A DNA stretch of 64,000 nucleotides from Manis javanica (taxonomy: Eukaryota > Chordata > Mammalia > Pholidota > Manidae). The notes under the pieces are model-generated. The model was not told where the DNA came from. It made no database searches and saw only the letters and a program-made list of their open reading frames with translations. Location of the stretch: positions 26,105,001 through 26,169,000 of the forward strand of contig NC_133158.1 of assembly GCF_040802235.1 (NCBI RefSeq). Direction: 5' to 3'. A program made the position numbers and the translations under genes. The stretch's first letter is position 1; every line of letters begins with the position of its first letter. Shown here piece by piece: positions 57,631 to 64,000 of this stretch.

Positions 57631-57652
<22 letters not shown>
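57630..57652 (-). repeat. Internal A23 tract (T23 on plus)
   Basis: An uninterrupted homopolymer separates the env-bearing segment from about 155 bp of unassigned sequence. In the minus-strand sense it reads as a poly(A) placed upstream of the env segment. Confidence 0.95.
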
Positions 57653-57660
<8 letters not shown>

Positions 57661-57808
57661 AGAAAGGAATATTATCAGAAAAGAGTACCTCCATAGCTGA
57701 TCATCTGACACCCTTTAAGTGATCAACATTAAGGATATTTAAAGCATGTGTTGATCTTTGATTTACCAATAGTTTTATCCTGTTAAGGAGTAATCCCCCT
57801 TTTACTTC
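57653..57808. other. Unassigned segment between the A23 tract and the young L1
   Basis: I recognise neither a gene nor a repeat. It could be the interior of the same ERV-derived element, another retrocopy whose tail is the A23 tract, or pre-insertion intron. It is the left flank of the young L1 and should contain one copy of that L1's target-site duplication. Confidence 0.4.
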
Positions 57809-57984
57809 TTTCTTTCTTTCTTTCTTTTTTTTTTTTTAAAATTTTTAATCTACACTTACATGAAGAATACTATGTTTACTATGCTCTCCCCTATATCAGG
57901 TCCCCCCTAACAACCACATTACGGTTACTGTCCATCAGCTTAGCAAAATGTTGTAGAGTCACTACTTGTCCTCTCTGTGTTGTG

Positions 57985-58110
57985 CAGCCCACCCTCCCCT
58001 TGCTCCCTCCCCCCCATGCATGCTAATCTTAATAACCCCCTTTTTCTTCCCCCCCCTTATCCCTCCCTGCCCACCCATCCTCCCCAGTTCCTTTCCCTTT
58101 GGTACCTGTT
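57985..58110 (-). repeat. G-rich tract in the L1 3' UTR
   Basis: The minus strand has several runs of 4-8 G (for example opposite 58008-58015, 58036-58040 and 58049-58057), enough to form a G-quadruplex. A G-rich polypurine tract is a conserved feature of mammalian L1 3' UTRs, despite fast sequence turnover. Confidence 0.8.
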
Positions 58111-58180
58111 AGTCCATTTTTGGGTTCTGTAACTTCACTGCTGTTTTGTTCCTTCAGTTTTTCCTTTGTTCCTATACTCC

Positions 58181-61100
58181 TCAGATGAGTGACATCATTT
58201 GGTATTTCTCTTTCTCCGCTTGGCTTATTTCACTGAGCATAATACTCTCCAGCTCCATCCATGTTGCTGCAAATGGTTGGATTTTTCCACTTCTTATGGC
58301 TGAGTAGTATTCCATTGTGTATATGTACCACATCTTCTTTATCCATTCATCTACCGATGGACATTTAGGTTGCTTCCAATTCTTGGCTATTGTAAATAGT
58401 GCTGCGATAAACATAGGGGTGCATCTGTCTTTCTCAAACTTGATTGCTGCGTTCTTAGGGTAAATTCCTAGGAGTGGGATTCCTGGGTCAAAAGGTAGGT
58501 CTGTTTTGAGCATTTTGATGAACCTCCAAACTGCTTTCCACAATGGTTGAACTAATTTACATTCCCACCAGCAGTGTAGGAGGGTTCCCCTTTCTCCACA
58601 GCCTCGCCAACATTTGTTGTTGTTTGTCTTTTGGATGGCAGCTATCCTTACTGGTGTGAGGTGATACCTCATTGTAGTTTTAATTTGCATTTCTCTGATT
58701 ATTAGCGATGTGGAGCATCTTTTCATGTGTCTCTTGGCCATCTGTATTTCTTTTTTTGAGAACTGTCTGTTCAGTTCCTCTGCCCATTTTTTAATTGGGT
58801 TATTTGTTTTTTGTTTGTTGAGGCGTGTGAGCTCTTTATATATTCTGGACGTCAAGCCTTTATCGGATGTGTCATTTTCAAATATATTCTCCCATACTGT
58901 AGGGTTCCTTTTTGTTCTATTGATGGTGTCTTTCGCTGTACAGAAGCTTTTCAGCTTAATGTAGTCCCACTTGCTCATTTTTGCTGTTGTTTTCCTTGCC
59001 CGGGGAGATATGTTCAAGAAGAGATCACTCATGTTTATGTCTAAGAGGTTTTTGCCTATGTTTTTTTCCAAGAGTTTAATGGTTTCATGCCTTACATTCA
59101 GGTCTTTGATCCATTTTGAGTTTACCTTTGTATATGGGGTTAGACAATGGTCCAGTTTCATTCTCCTACATGTAGCTGTCCAGTTTTGCCAGCACCATCT
59201 GTTGAAGAGACTGTCATTTTGCCATTGTATGTCCATGGCTCCTTTATCAAATATTAATTGACCATATATGTTTGGGTTAATTTCTGGGGTCTCTAATCTG
59301 TTCCACTGGTCTGTGGCTCTGTTCTTGTGCCAGTACCAAATTGTCTTGATTACTATGGCTTTGTAGTAGAGCTTGAAGTTGGGGAGTGAGATCCCCCCTA
59401 CTTTATTCTTCTTTTTCAGGATTGCTTTGGCTATTCGGGGTCTTTGCTGTTTCCATATGAATTTTTGAATTATTTGTTCCAATTCATTGAAGAATGTTGC
59501 TGGTAATTTGAGAGGGATTGCATCAAATCTGTATATTGCTTTGGGCAGGATGGCCATTTTGACGATATTAATTCTTCCTAGCCATGAGCATGGGATGAGT
59601 TTCCATTTATTAGTGTCCCCTTTAATTTCTCTTAAGAGTGACTTGTAGTTTTCAGAGTATAAGTCTTTCACTTCCTTGGTTAGGTTTATTCCTAGGTATT
59701 TTATTCTTTTTGATGCAATGGTGAATGGAATTGTTTTCCTGATTTCTCTTTCTATTGATTCGTTGTTAGTGTATAGGAAAGCTACAGATTTCTGTGTGTT
59801 GATTTTGTATCCTGCAACTTTGCTGTATTCCGATATCAGTTCTAGTAGTTTTGGAGTGGAGTCTTTAGGGTTTTTTATGTACAGTATCATATCATCTGCA
59901 AATAGTGACAGTTTAACTTCTTCTTTACCAATCTGGATTCCTTGTATTTCTTTGTTTTGTCTGATTGCCGTGGCTAGGACCTCCAGTACTATGTTAAATA
60001 ACAGTGGGGAGAGTGGGCATCCCTGTCTGGTTCCCGATCTCAGTGGAAATGCTTTCAGCTTCTCGCTGTTCAGTATAATGCTGGCTGTGGGTTTATCATA
60101 GATGGCCTTTATTATGTTGAGGTACTTGCCCTCTATTCCCATTTTGCTGAGAGTTTTTATCATGAATGGATGTTGAATTTTGTCAAATGCTTTTTCAGCA
60201 TCTATGGAGATGATCATGTGGTTTTTGTCTTTCTTTTTGTTGATGTGGTGGATGATGTTGATGGATTTTCGAATGTTGTACCATCCTTGCATCCCTGGGA
60301 TGAACCCCACTTGGTCATGGTGTATGATCCTTTTGATATACTGTTGAATTCTGTTTGCTAATATTTTATTGAGTATTTTTGCATCTACATTCATCAGGGA
60401 TATTGGTCTGTAATTTTCTTTTTTGGTGGGGTCTTTGCCTGGTTTTGGTATTAGGGTGATGTTGGCTTCATAGAATGAGTTTGGGAGTATTCCCTCTTCT
60501 TCTATTTTGTGGAACACTTTAAGGAGAATGGGTATTATGTCTTCTCTGTGTGTCTGATAAAATTCCGAGGTAAATCCGTCCGGCCCCGGGGTTTTGTTCT
60601 TGGGTAGTTTTTTGATTACTGTTTCAATTTCTTTGCTTGTAATTGGTTTGTTTAACTTTTGTGTTTCTTCCTTGGTCAGTCTTGGGAGGTTGTATTTTTC
60701 TAGGAAGTTGTCCATTTCTTCTAGGTTTTCCAGCTTGTTGGCATATAGGTTTTCATAGTAGTCTTTAATAATTCTTTGTATTTCTGTGGAGTCTGTCGTG
60801 ATTTTTCCATTCTCATTTCTGATTATGTTGATTTGTGTTGACTCTCTTTTTCTCTTAATAAGTTGGGCTAGAGGCTTATCTATTTTGTTTATTTTCTCAA
60901 AGAACCAGCTCTTGGTTTCGTTGATTTTTGCTATTGTTTTATTCTTCTCAATTTTGTTTATTTCTTCTCTGATCTTTATTATGTCCCTCCTTCTGCTGAC
61001 TTTAGGCCTCATTTGTTCTTCTTTTTCCAGTTTTAATAATTGTGATGTTAGACTATTCATTTGGGATTGTTCTTCCTTCTTCAAGTGTGCCTGGATTGCT

Positions 61101-62023
61101 ATATACTTTCCTCTTAAGACTGCTTTCGCTGCATCCCACAGAAGTTGGGGCTTAGTGTTGTTGTTGTCATTTGTTTCTATATATTCCTTGATCTCTATTT
61201 TGATTTGTTCATTGATCCATTGATTATTTAGTAGCATGTTGTTAAGCCTCCATGTGTTTGTGAGCCTTTTTGTTTTCTTTGTAGAATTTATTTCTACTTT
61301 CATACCTTTGTGGTCTGAAAAATTGGTTGGTAGAATTTCAATATTGTGGAATTTACTGAGGCTCTTTTTGTGAGCTAGTATGTGGTCTATTCTGGAGAAT
61401 GTTCCATGTGCACTTGAGAAGAATGTATATCCTGTTGCTTTTGGATGTAAAGTTCTATAGATGTCTATTAGGTCCATCTGTTCTAGTGTGTTGTTCAGTG
61501 CCTGTGTGTCTTTACTTATTTTCTGCCCGGTGGATCTATCCTTTGGGGTGAGTGGTGTGTTGAAGTCTCCTACAATGAATGCATTGCAGTCTATTTCCCT
61601 CTTTAGTTCTGTTAGTATTTGCTTCACATATGCTGGTGCTCCTGTATTGGGTGCATATATATTTAGAATGGTTATATCCTCTTGTTGGACTGAGCCCTTT
61701 ATCATTATGTAGTGGCCTTCTTTATCTCTTGTTACTTTCTTTGTTTTGAAGTCTATTTTGTCTGATATTAGTACTGCAACCCCTGCTTTCTTCTCACTGT
61801 TGTTTGCCTGAAATATGTTTTTCCATCCCTTGACTTTTAGTCTATGCTTATCTTTGGGTTTAAGGTGAGTTTCTTGTAAGCAGCATATAGATGGGTCTTG
61901 CTTTTTTATCCATTCTATTACTCTATGTCTTTTGATTGGTGCATTAAGTCCATTTACATTTAGGGTGACTATTGAAAGATATGTACTTATTGCCATTGCA
62001 GGCTTTAGATTCGTGGTTACCAA
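58181..62023 (-). CDS. LINE-1 ORF2p (endonuclease-reverse transcriptase), intact
   Basis: It encodes 1280 residues, close to the roughly 1275 typical of mammalian L1, with no stop or frameshift. The apurinic-type endonuclease (about 1-245) shows N22, E51 in QETH, D153/N155 in GDFN, D213 in RIDHI and H238 in FSDH. Each is eight residues later than its human L1 counterpart. The reverse transcriptase (about 470-780) has D606 in the SIDAEKAF block, [12 protein letters not shown] at 663-674 and FADD at 706-709. The C-terminal cysteine motif C-x3-C-x7-H-x4-C is complete at 1138-1155. The listed start gives an extra nine residues. Met10 (codon at 61996) matches the usual L1 start better. ORF2p nicks target DNA and primes cDNA synthesis from the poly(A) tail of L1 or other RNAs. 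All key residues are present, so activity is plausible but unproven. Confidence 0.95.
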   Translation of the reverse strand: MVTTNLKPAMAISTYLSIVTLNVNGLNAPIKRHRVIEWIKKQDPSICCLQETHLKPKDKHRLKVKGWKNIFQANNSEKKAGVAVLISDKIDFKTKKVTRDKEGHYIMIKGSVQQEDITILNIYAPNTGAPAYVKQILTELKREIDCNAFIVGDFNTPLTPKDRSTGQKISKDTQALNNTLEQMDLIDIYRTLHPKATGYTFFSSAHGTFSRIDHILAHKKSLSKFHNIEILPTNFSDHKGMKVEINSTKKTKRLTNTWRLNNMLLNNQWINEQIKIEIKEYIETNDNNNTKPQLLWDAAKAVLRGKYIAIQAHLKKEEQSQMNSLTSQLLKLEKEEQMRPKVSRRRDIIKIREEINKIEKNKTIAKINETKSWFFEKINKIDKPLAQLIKRKRESTQINIIRNENGKITTDSTEIQRIIKDYYENLYANKLENLEEMDNFLEKYNLPRLTKEETQKLNKPITSKEIETVIKKLPKNKTPGPDGFTSEFYQTHREDIIPILLKVFHKIEEEGILPNSFYEANITLIPKPGKDPTKKENYRPISLMNVDAKILNKILANRIQQYIKRIIHHDQVGFIPGMQGWYNIRKSINIIHHINKKKDKNHMIISIDAEKAFDKIQHPFMIKTLSKMGIEGKYLNIIKAIYDKPTASIILNSEKLKAFPLRSGTRQGCPLSPLLFNIVLEVLATAIRQNKEIQGIQIGKEEVKLSLFADDMILYIKNPKDSTPKLLELISEYSKVAGYKINTQKSVAFLYTNNESIEREIRKTIPFTIASKRIKYLGINLTKEVKDLYSENYKSLLREIKGDTNKWKLIPCSWLGRINIVKMAILPKAIYRFDAIPLKLPATFFNELEQIIQKFIWKQQRPRIAKAILKKKNKVGGISLPNFKLYYKAIVIKTIWYWHKNRATDQWNRLETPEINPNIYGQLIFDKGAMDIQWQNDSLFNRWCWQNWTATCRRMKLDHCLTPYTKVNSKWIKDLNVRHETIKLLEKNIGKNLLDINMSDLFLNISPRARKTTAKMSKWDYIKLKSFCTAKDTINRTKRNPTVWENIFENDTSDKGLTSRIYKELTRLNKQKTNNPIKKWAEELNRQFSKKEIQMAKRHMKRCSTSLIIREMQIKTTMRYHLTPVRIAAIQKTNNNKCWRGCGERGTLLHCWWECKLVQPLWKAVWRFIKMLKTDLPFDPGIPLLGIYPKNAAIKFEKDRCTPMFIAALFTIAKNWKQPKCPSVDEWIKKMWYIYTMEYYSAIRSGKIQPFAATWMELESIMLSEISQAEKEKYQMMSLI

Positions 62024-62191
62024 AGGTTCAAGGTTAGCTTCTTTAGTATCTTACTGCCTAACTTAGCTCGCTTATTGAGCTGTTATATACACTGTCTGGA
62101 GATTCTTTTCTTCTCTCCCTTCTTATTCCTCCTCCTCCATTCTTCATATGTTGTGTGTTTTGTTCTGTGCTCTTTTTAGGGGTGCTCCCAT
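62024..62191 (-). other. L1 inter-ORF spacer
   Basis: The 168-bp non-coding gap between the ORF1 stop and the first possible ORF2 start has stops in all frames. ORF2 is presumably translated by the low-efficiency reinitiation mechanism typical of L1. Confidence 0.8.
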
Positions 62192-63079
62192 CTAGAGCAG
62201 TCCCTGTAGGATGCCCTGTAGAGGTGGTTTGTGGGAAGCAAATTCCCTCAGCTTTTGCTTGTCTGGGAATTGTTTGATCCCACCATCATATTTAAATGAT
62301 AGTCGTGCTGGATACAGTATCCTTGGTTCAAGGCCCTTCTGTTTCATTGCATTAAGTATATCATGCCATTCTCTTCTGGCCTGTAGGGTTTCTGTTGAGA
62401 AGTCTGATGTTAGCCTGATTGGTTTTCCTTTATAGGTGACCTTTTTCTCTCTAGCTGCCTTTAAAACTCTTTCCTTGTCCTTGATCCTTGCCATTTTAAT
62501 TATTATGTGTCTTGGTGTTGTCCTCCTTGGATCCTTTCTGTTGGGGGTTCTGTATAATTCCATGGTCTGATCGATTATTTCCTCCCCCAGTTCGGGGAAG
62601 TTTTCAGCAATTATTTCTTCAAAGACACTTTCTATCCCTTTTCCTCTTTCTTCCTCTTCTGGTATCCCTATAATACGAATGTTTTTCCTTTTGTATTGGT
62701 CACATATTTCTCTTAGTGTTGTTTCATTCCTGGAGATCCTTTTATCTCTCTCTATGTCAGCTTCTATACGTTCCTGTTCTCTGGCTTCTATTCCTTCAAT
62801 GGCCTCTTGCATCTTATCCATTCTGCTTATAAATCCTTCCAGGGATTGTTTCACTTCTGTGATCTCTTTCCTGACATCTGTGATCTCCTTCCGGACTTCA
62901 TCCCACTGCTCTTGCATTTTTCTCTGCATCTCATCCCATTGCTCTTGCATTTTTTTCTGCATCTCTGTCAGCATGTTCATGATTTTTATTTTAAATTCTT
63001 TTTCAGGAGGACTAGTTAGGTCTGTCTCCTCAGGTGTTGTCTCTGTGATCTTTGTCTGCCTGTAGTTTTGCCTTTTCAT
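62192..63079 (-). CDS. LINE-1 ORF1p (RNA-binding trimer protein), intact
   Basis: It encodes 295 residues, somewhat shorter than the 338 of human ORF1p, because of a short N-terminus and coiled coil. The N-terminal region is charged. Residues about 35-127 form a heptad-rich coiled coil containing two 11-residue repeats (43-53 and 54-64, differing at the last few positions) and two 7-residue repeats (65-71 and 72-78). The RRM is about 132-215 ('KNIRIIGIPEEEE' opens it). The C-terminal domain, about 216-285, includes 'REWHDILNAMKQKGLEPRIL' and 'YPARLSFKYDG'. ORF1p trimerises, coats L1 RNA and acts as a chaperone. The 168-bp spacer before ORF2 is larger than in human L1. Confidence 0.95.
   Translation of the reverse strand: MKRQNYRQTKITETTPEETDLTSPPEKEFKIKIMNMLTEMQKKMQEQWDEMQRKMQEQWDEVRKEITDVRKEITEVKQSLEGFISRMDKMQEAIEGIEAREQERIEADIERDKRISRNETTLREICDQYKRKNIRIIGIPEEEERGKGIESVFEEIIAENFPELGEEIIDQTMELYRTPNRKDPRRTTPRHIIIKMARIKDKERVLKAAREKKVTYKGKPIRLTSDFSTETLQARREWHDILNAMKQKGLEPRILYPARLSFKYDGGIKQFPDKQKLREFASHKPPLQGILQGLL
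62888..62953 (-). repeat. 33-bp tandem duplication inside ORF1 coiled coil
   Basis: Two adjacent 33-bp units encode KMQEQWDEMQR and KMQEQWDEVRK. Adjacent to them (about 62846-62887) is a two-unit 21-bp repeat encoding EITDVRK and EITEVKQ. Both preserve frame and extend the coil by 11- or 7-residue steps. Confidence 0.9.
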
Positions 63080-64000
63080 GGTGATAGAGATAGTTTGCAG
63101 AGCTGGTACAAGTGACCGCTGGAAGAGCTTCCCTTCTTGTTGGTTTGTAGCCTTTTCCTGGGAGAATAGCGACCTCTAATGGCTTGTGCTGGGCAGCTGT
63201 GCGCAGACAGGGCTTCTGCTTCCTGCCCAGTTGCTTTGGGGTTTATCTCCGCTGTTGCTGTGGGCTTGGCCTGGCTGGGGCTGTTCCTCCAAAATGGTGG
63301 AGCCCCGTTGGAGGGGGAGCAGCCAGGAGACTATTTATCTCCGTAAGGGGCCTCTGTGCTCCCTGCTGCCCAGGGGGTTAGAGTGCCCAGAGATCCCCAG
63401 ATTCCCTGCCTCTGGTCTAAGTGACCTGTCCTGCCCCTTTAAGACTTCCAAAAAGCACTCTCCAAACCAAAACAACAACAGCAACAAAAAGGAAAAAACA
63501 AGCGATTTTTTTTTTTTTTTTTTTTTTTTGTCCTCAGGTGCCGGTCCCAGGCACCCGCTCACTGGTCCTGCTGCCCTGTCTCCCTAGCACCAGGGTCCCT
63601 GTCCTTTCAAGGCTTCCAAAAAGCACCCACCCACCGGTCCCGCAGGGAAGGAACGCTCGATATTCTTTGTCCTCAGGCACTGGTCCCAGGCACCCGCTCA
63701 CCAGTCCCGCCGCCCTGCCTCCCTAGCACCGGGGTCCCTGTCCCTTCAAGGCTTCCAAAAAGCACTCGCCAAAAAGAGAGAATAAAAGGGGAAAAACGCA
63801 CGATTTCTTCCGTCCTCAGGTGCCGGTCTCAGGCACCCACCCACCGGTCCCACAGGGAAAAACGCGGGATATTCTTTGTCCTCAGGTGCCGGTCCCAGGC
63901 ACCCGCTCACCAGTCCCGCCGCCCTGCCTCCCTAGCACCGGGGTCCCTGTCCCTTTTAGGCTTCCAAAAAGCACTCGCAGAAAAGAGAAAAAAAAAGGGG
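63080..64000 (-). promoter_or_regulatory. L1 5' UTR, 3' portion, with tandem promoter-like monomers
   Basis: The GC-rich block continues past the window end. From 63530 it is tandemly repetitive. The core 'gtcctcaggtgccggtcccaggc...' recurs at about 63530, 63669, 63812 and 63878, and ends each time at 'cttccaaaaagcac'. The spacing from 63669 to 63878 (209 bp) equals one full plus one short unit. A degenerate unit lies at about 63426-63460. Monomer-type 5' UTRs act as L1 promoters in mouse; here that role is inferred from position and structure. Confidence 0.8.
63506..63529 (-). repeat. A24 tract in the L1 5' UTR (T24 on plus)
   Basis: A pure homopolymer sits at the linker between monomer units, where the next linker (about 63800-63810) has only a short 'gatttcttcc'. 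It is an expansion of a short A-run in the linker. Confidence 0.9.

Larger units (their letters stand above)
34517..64000 (+). other. ARL8B intron 1 (continues past the window)
   Basis: I looked for the next coding segment (switch I and the region following the P-loop) and saw nothing like it, so intron 1 is at least 29.5 kb. A large first intron agrees with the mammalian ARL8B locus. All retroelements to the right lie inside this intron. The first 500 bp are CpG-rich. Confidence 0.75.
57809..64000 (-). mobile_element. Young, apparently full-length LINE-1 (5' end beyond the window)
   Basis: Minus-strand order is 5' UTR with tandem GC-rich monomers (from beyond 64000 to 63080), ORF1 (63079-62192), a 168-bp spacer, ORF2 (62023-58181), a 3' UTR (58180-57838) with a G-rich tract, and a poly(A) tail A13 followed by (GAAA)n (57837-57809). 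Both ORFs are uninterrupted and the tail is long and nearly pure, so insertion is recent. It lies antisense to ARL8B. The 5' flank, and hence the target-site duplication, is not visible. Confidence 0.95.

Noticed and set aside
58710-61712. Plus-strand frames of 63-145 codons inside the young L1
   Set aside because: They are antisense shadows of ORF2; the minus strand has the full-length frame with all motifs.
63530-63990. CRISPR-like array
   Set aside because: The repeats are tandem monomers of an L1 5' UTR with no unique spacers, in a mammalian genome.
34517-64000. Search for ARL8B exon 2
   Set aside because: No segment resembling the switch I region after an AG acceptor was found. It is probably beyond the window; a short exon could still have been missed by eye.
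1-64000. tRNA, rRNA or snRNA genes
   Set aside because: No cloverleaf with A and B boxes and no snRNA-like block was noticed; tRNA-like text is confined to MIR copies. I could not run a covariance search.

Overview
The window is nuclear DNA from a placental mammal. It has long non-coding stretches, many ancient mammalian interspersed repeats (MIR, L2, hAT-Charlie, Tigger-like, MaLR-like LTRs), several generations of LINE-1, and one CpG-island promoter with a recognisable first coding exon. I see no Alu, rodent B1/B2, carnivore tRNA-Lys SINE, horse ERE or ruminant BovB/ART2 copies, so primates, rodents, carnivores, horses and ruminants are unlikely. A pangolin is my guess, partly from an unverified memory that the T-led element at 43.1 and 56.0 kb is common there.

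Layout. 1-34.0 kb is intergenic. It holds repeats, microsatellites, a class I-like solo LTR (23.70-24.55 kb) and no convincing protein gene; the many short open frames there look like chance. In human, the DNA upstream of ARL8B is the BHLHE40-ARL8B intergenic interval, which fits. 34.04-34.70 kb is a CpG island with GC boxes, a strong CTCF-type motif, a 10-bp palindrome close to the lysosomal CLEAR motif, and ARL8B coding exon 1 on the plus strand (34394-34516, 41 codons, ending in phase 0 at a perfect GTGAGT donor). From 34.517 kb to the end is ARL8B intron 1; I found no exon 2.

Intron 1 becomes dense with retroelements toward its 3' side: an old L1 3' end (42.0 kb), a polyadenylated retrocopy with a 16-bp target-site duplication (43.1-43.6 kb), a decayed plus-strand L1 (44.9-47.5 kb), and a nest of L1 pieces (52-56 kb). 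Next comes a longer copy of the same retrocopy family, carrying the 3' end of a retroviral env gene (56.0-57.6 kb), and finally a young minus-strand L1 (57.81 kb to beyond the end). That L1 has both ORFs open (ORF1 295 aa, ORF2 1280 aa), every catalytic motif I checked, and a 5' UTR built of tandem GC-rich monomers.

How the parts relate. The only host gene is ARL8B, the lysosome-associated Arf-like GTPase. The most interesting observation is a retroelement family whose 3' part is retroviral (env TM followed by LTR-like sequence with AATAAA), but whose insertion marks are those of L1: a poly(A) tail at the signal, a long TSD and 5' truncation. An apparently intact L1 lying beside one copy is the kind of element that could have supplied the enzyme. 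All calls are from reading the sequence; repeat family names are from memory and were not checked against a library.
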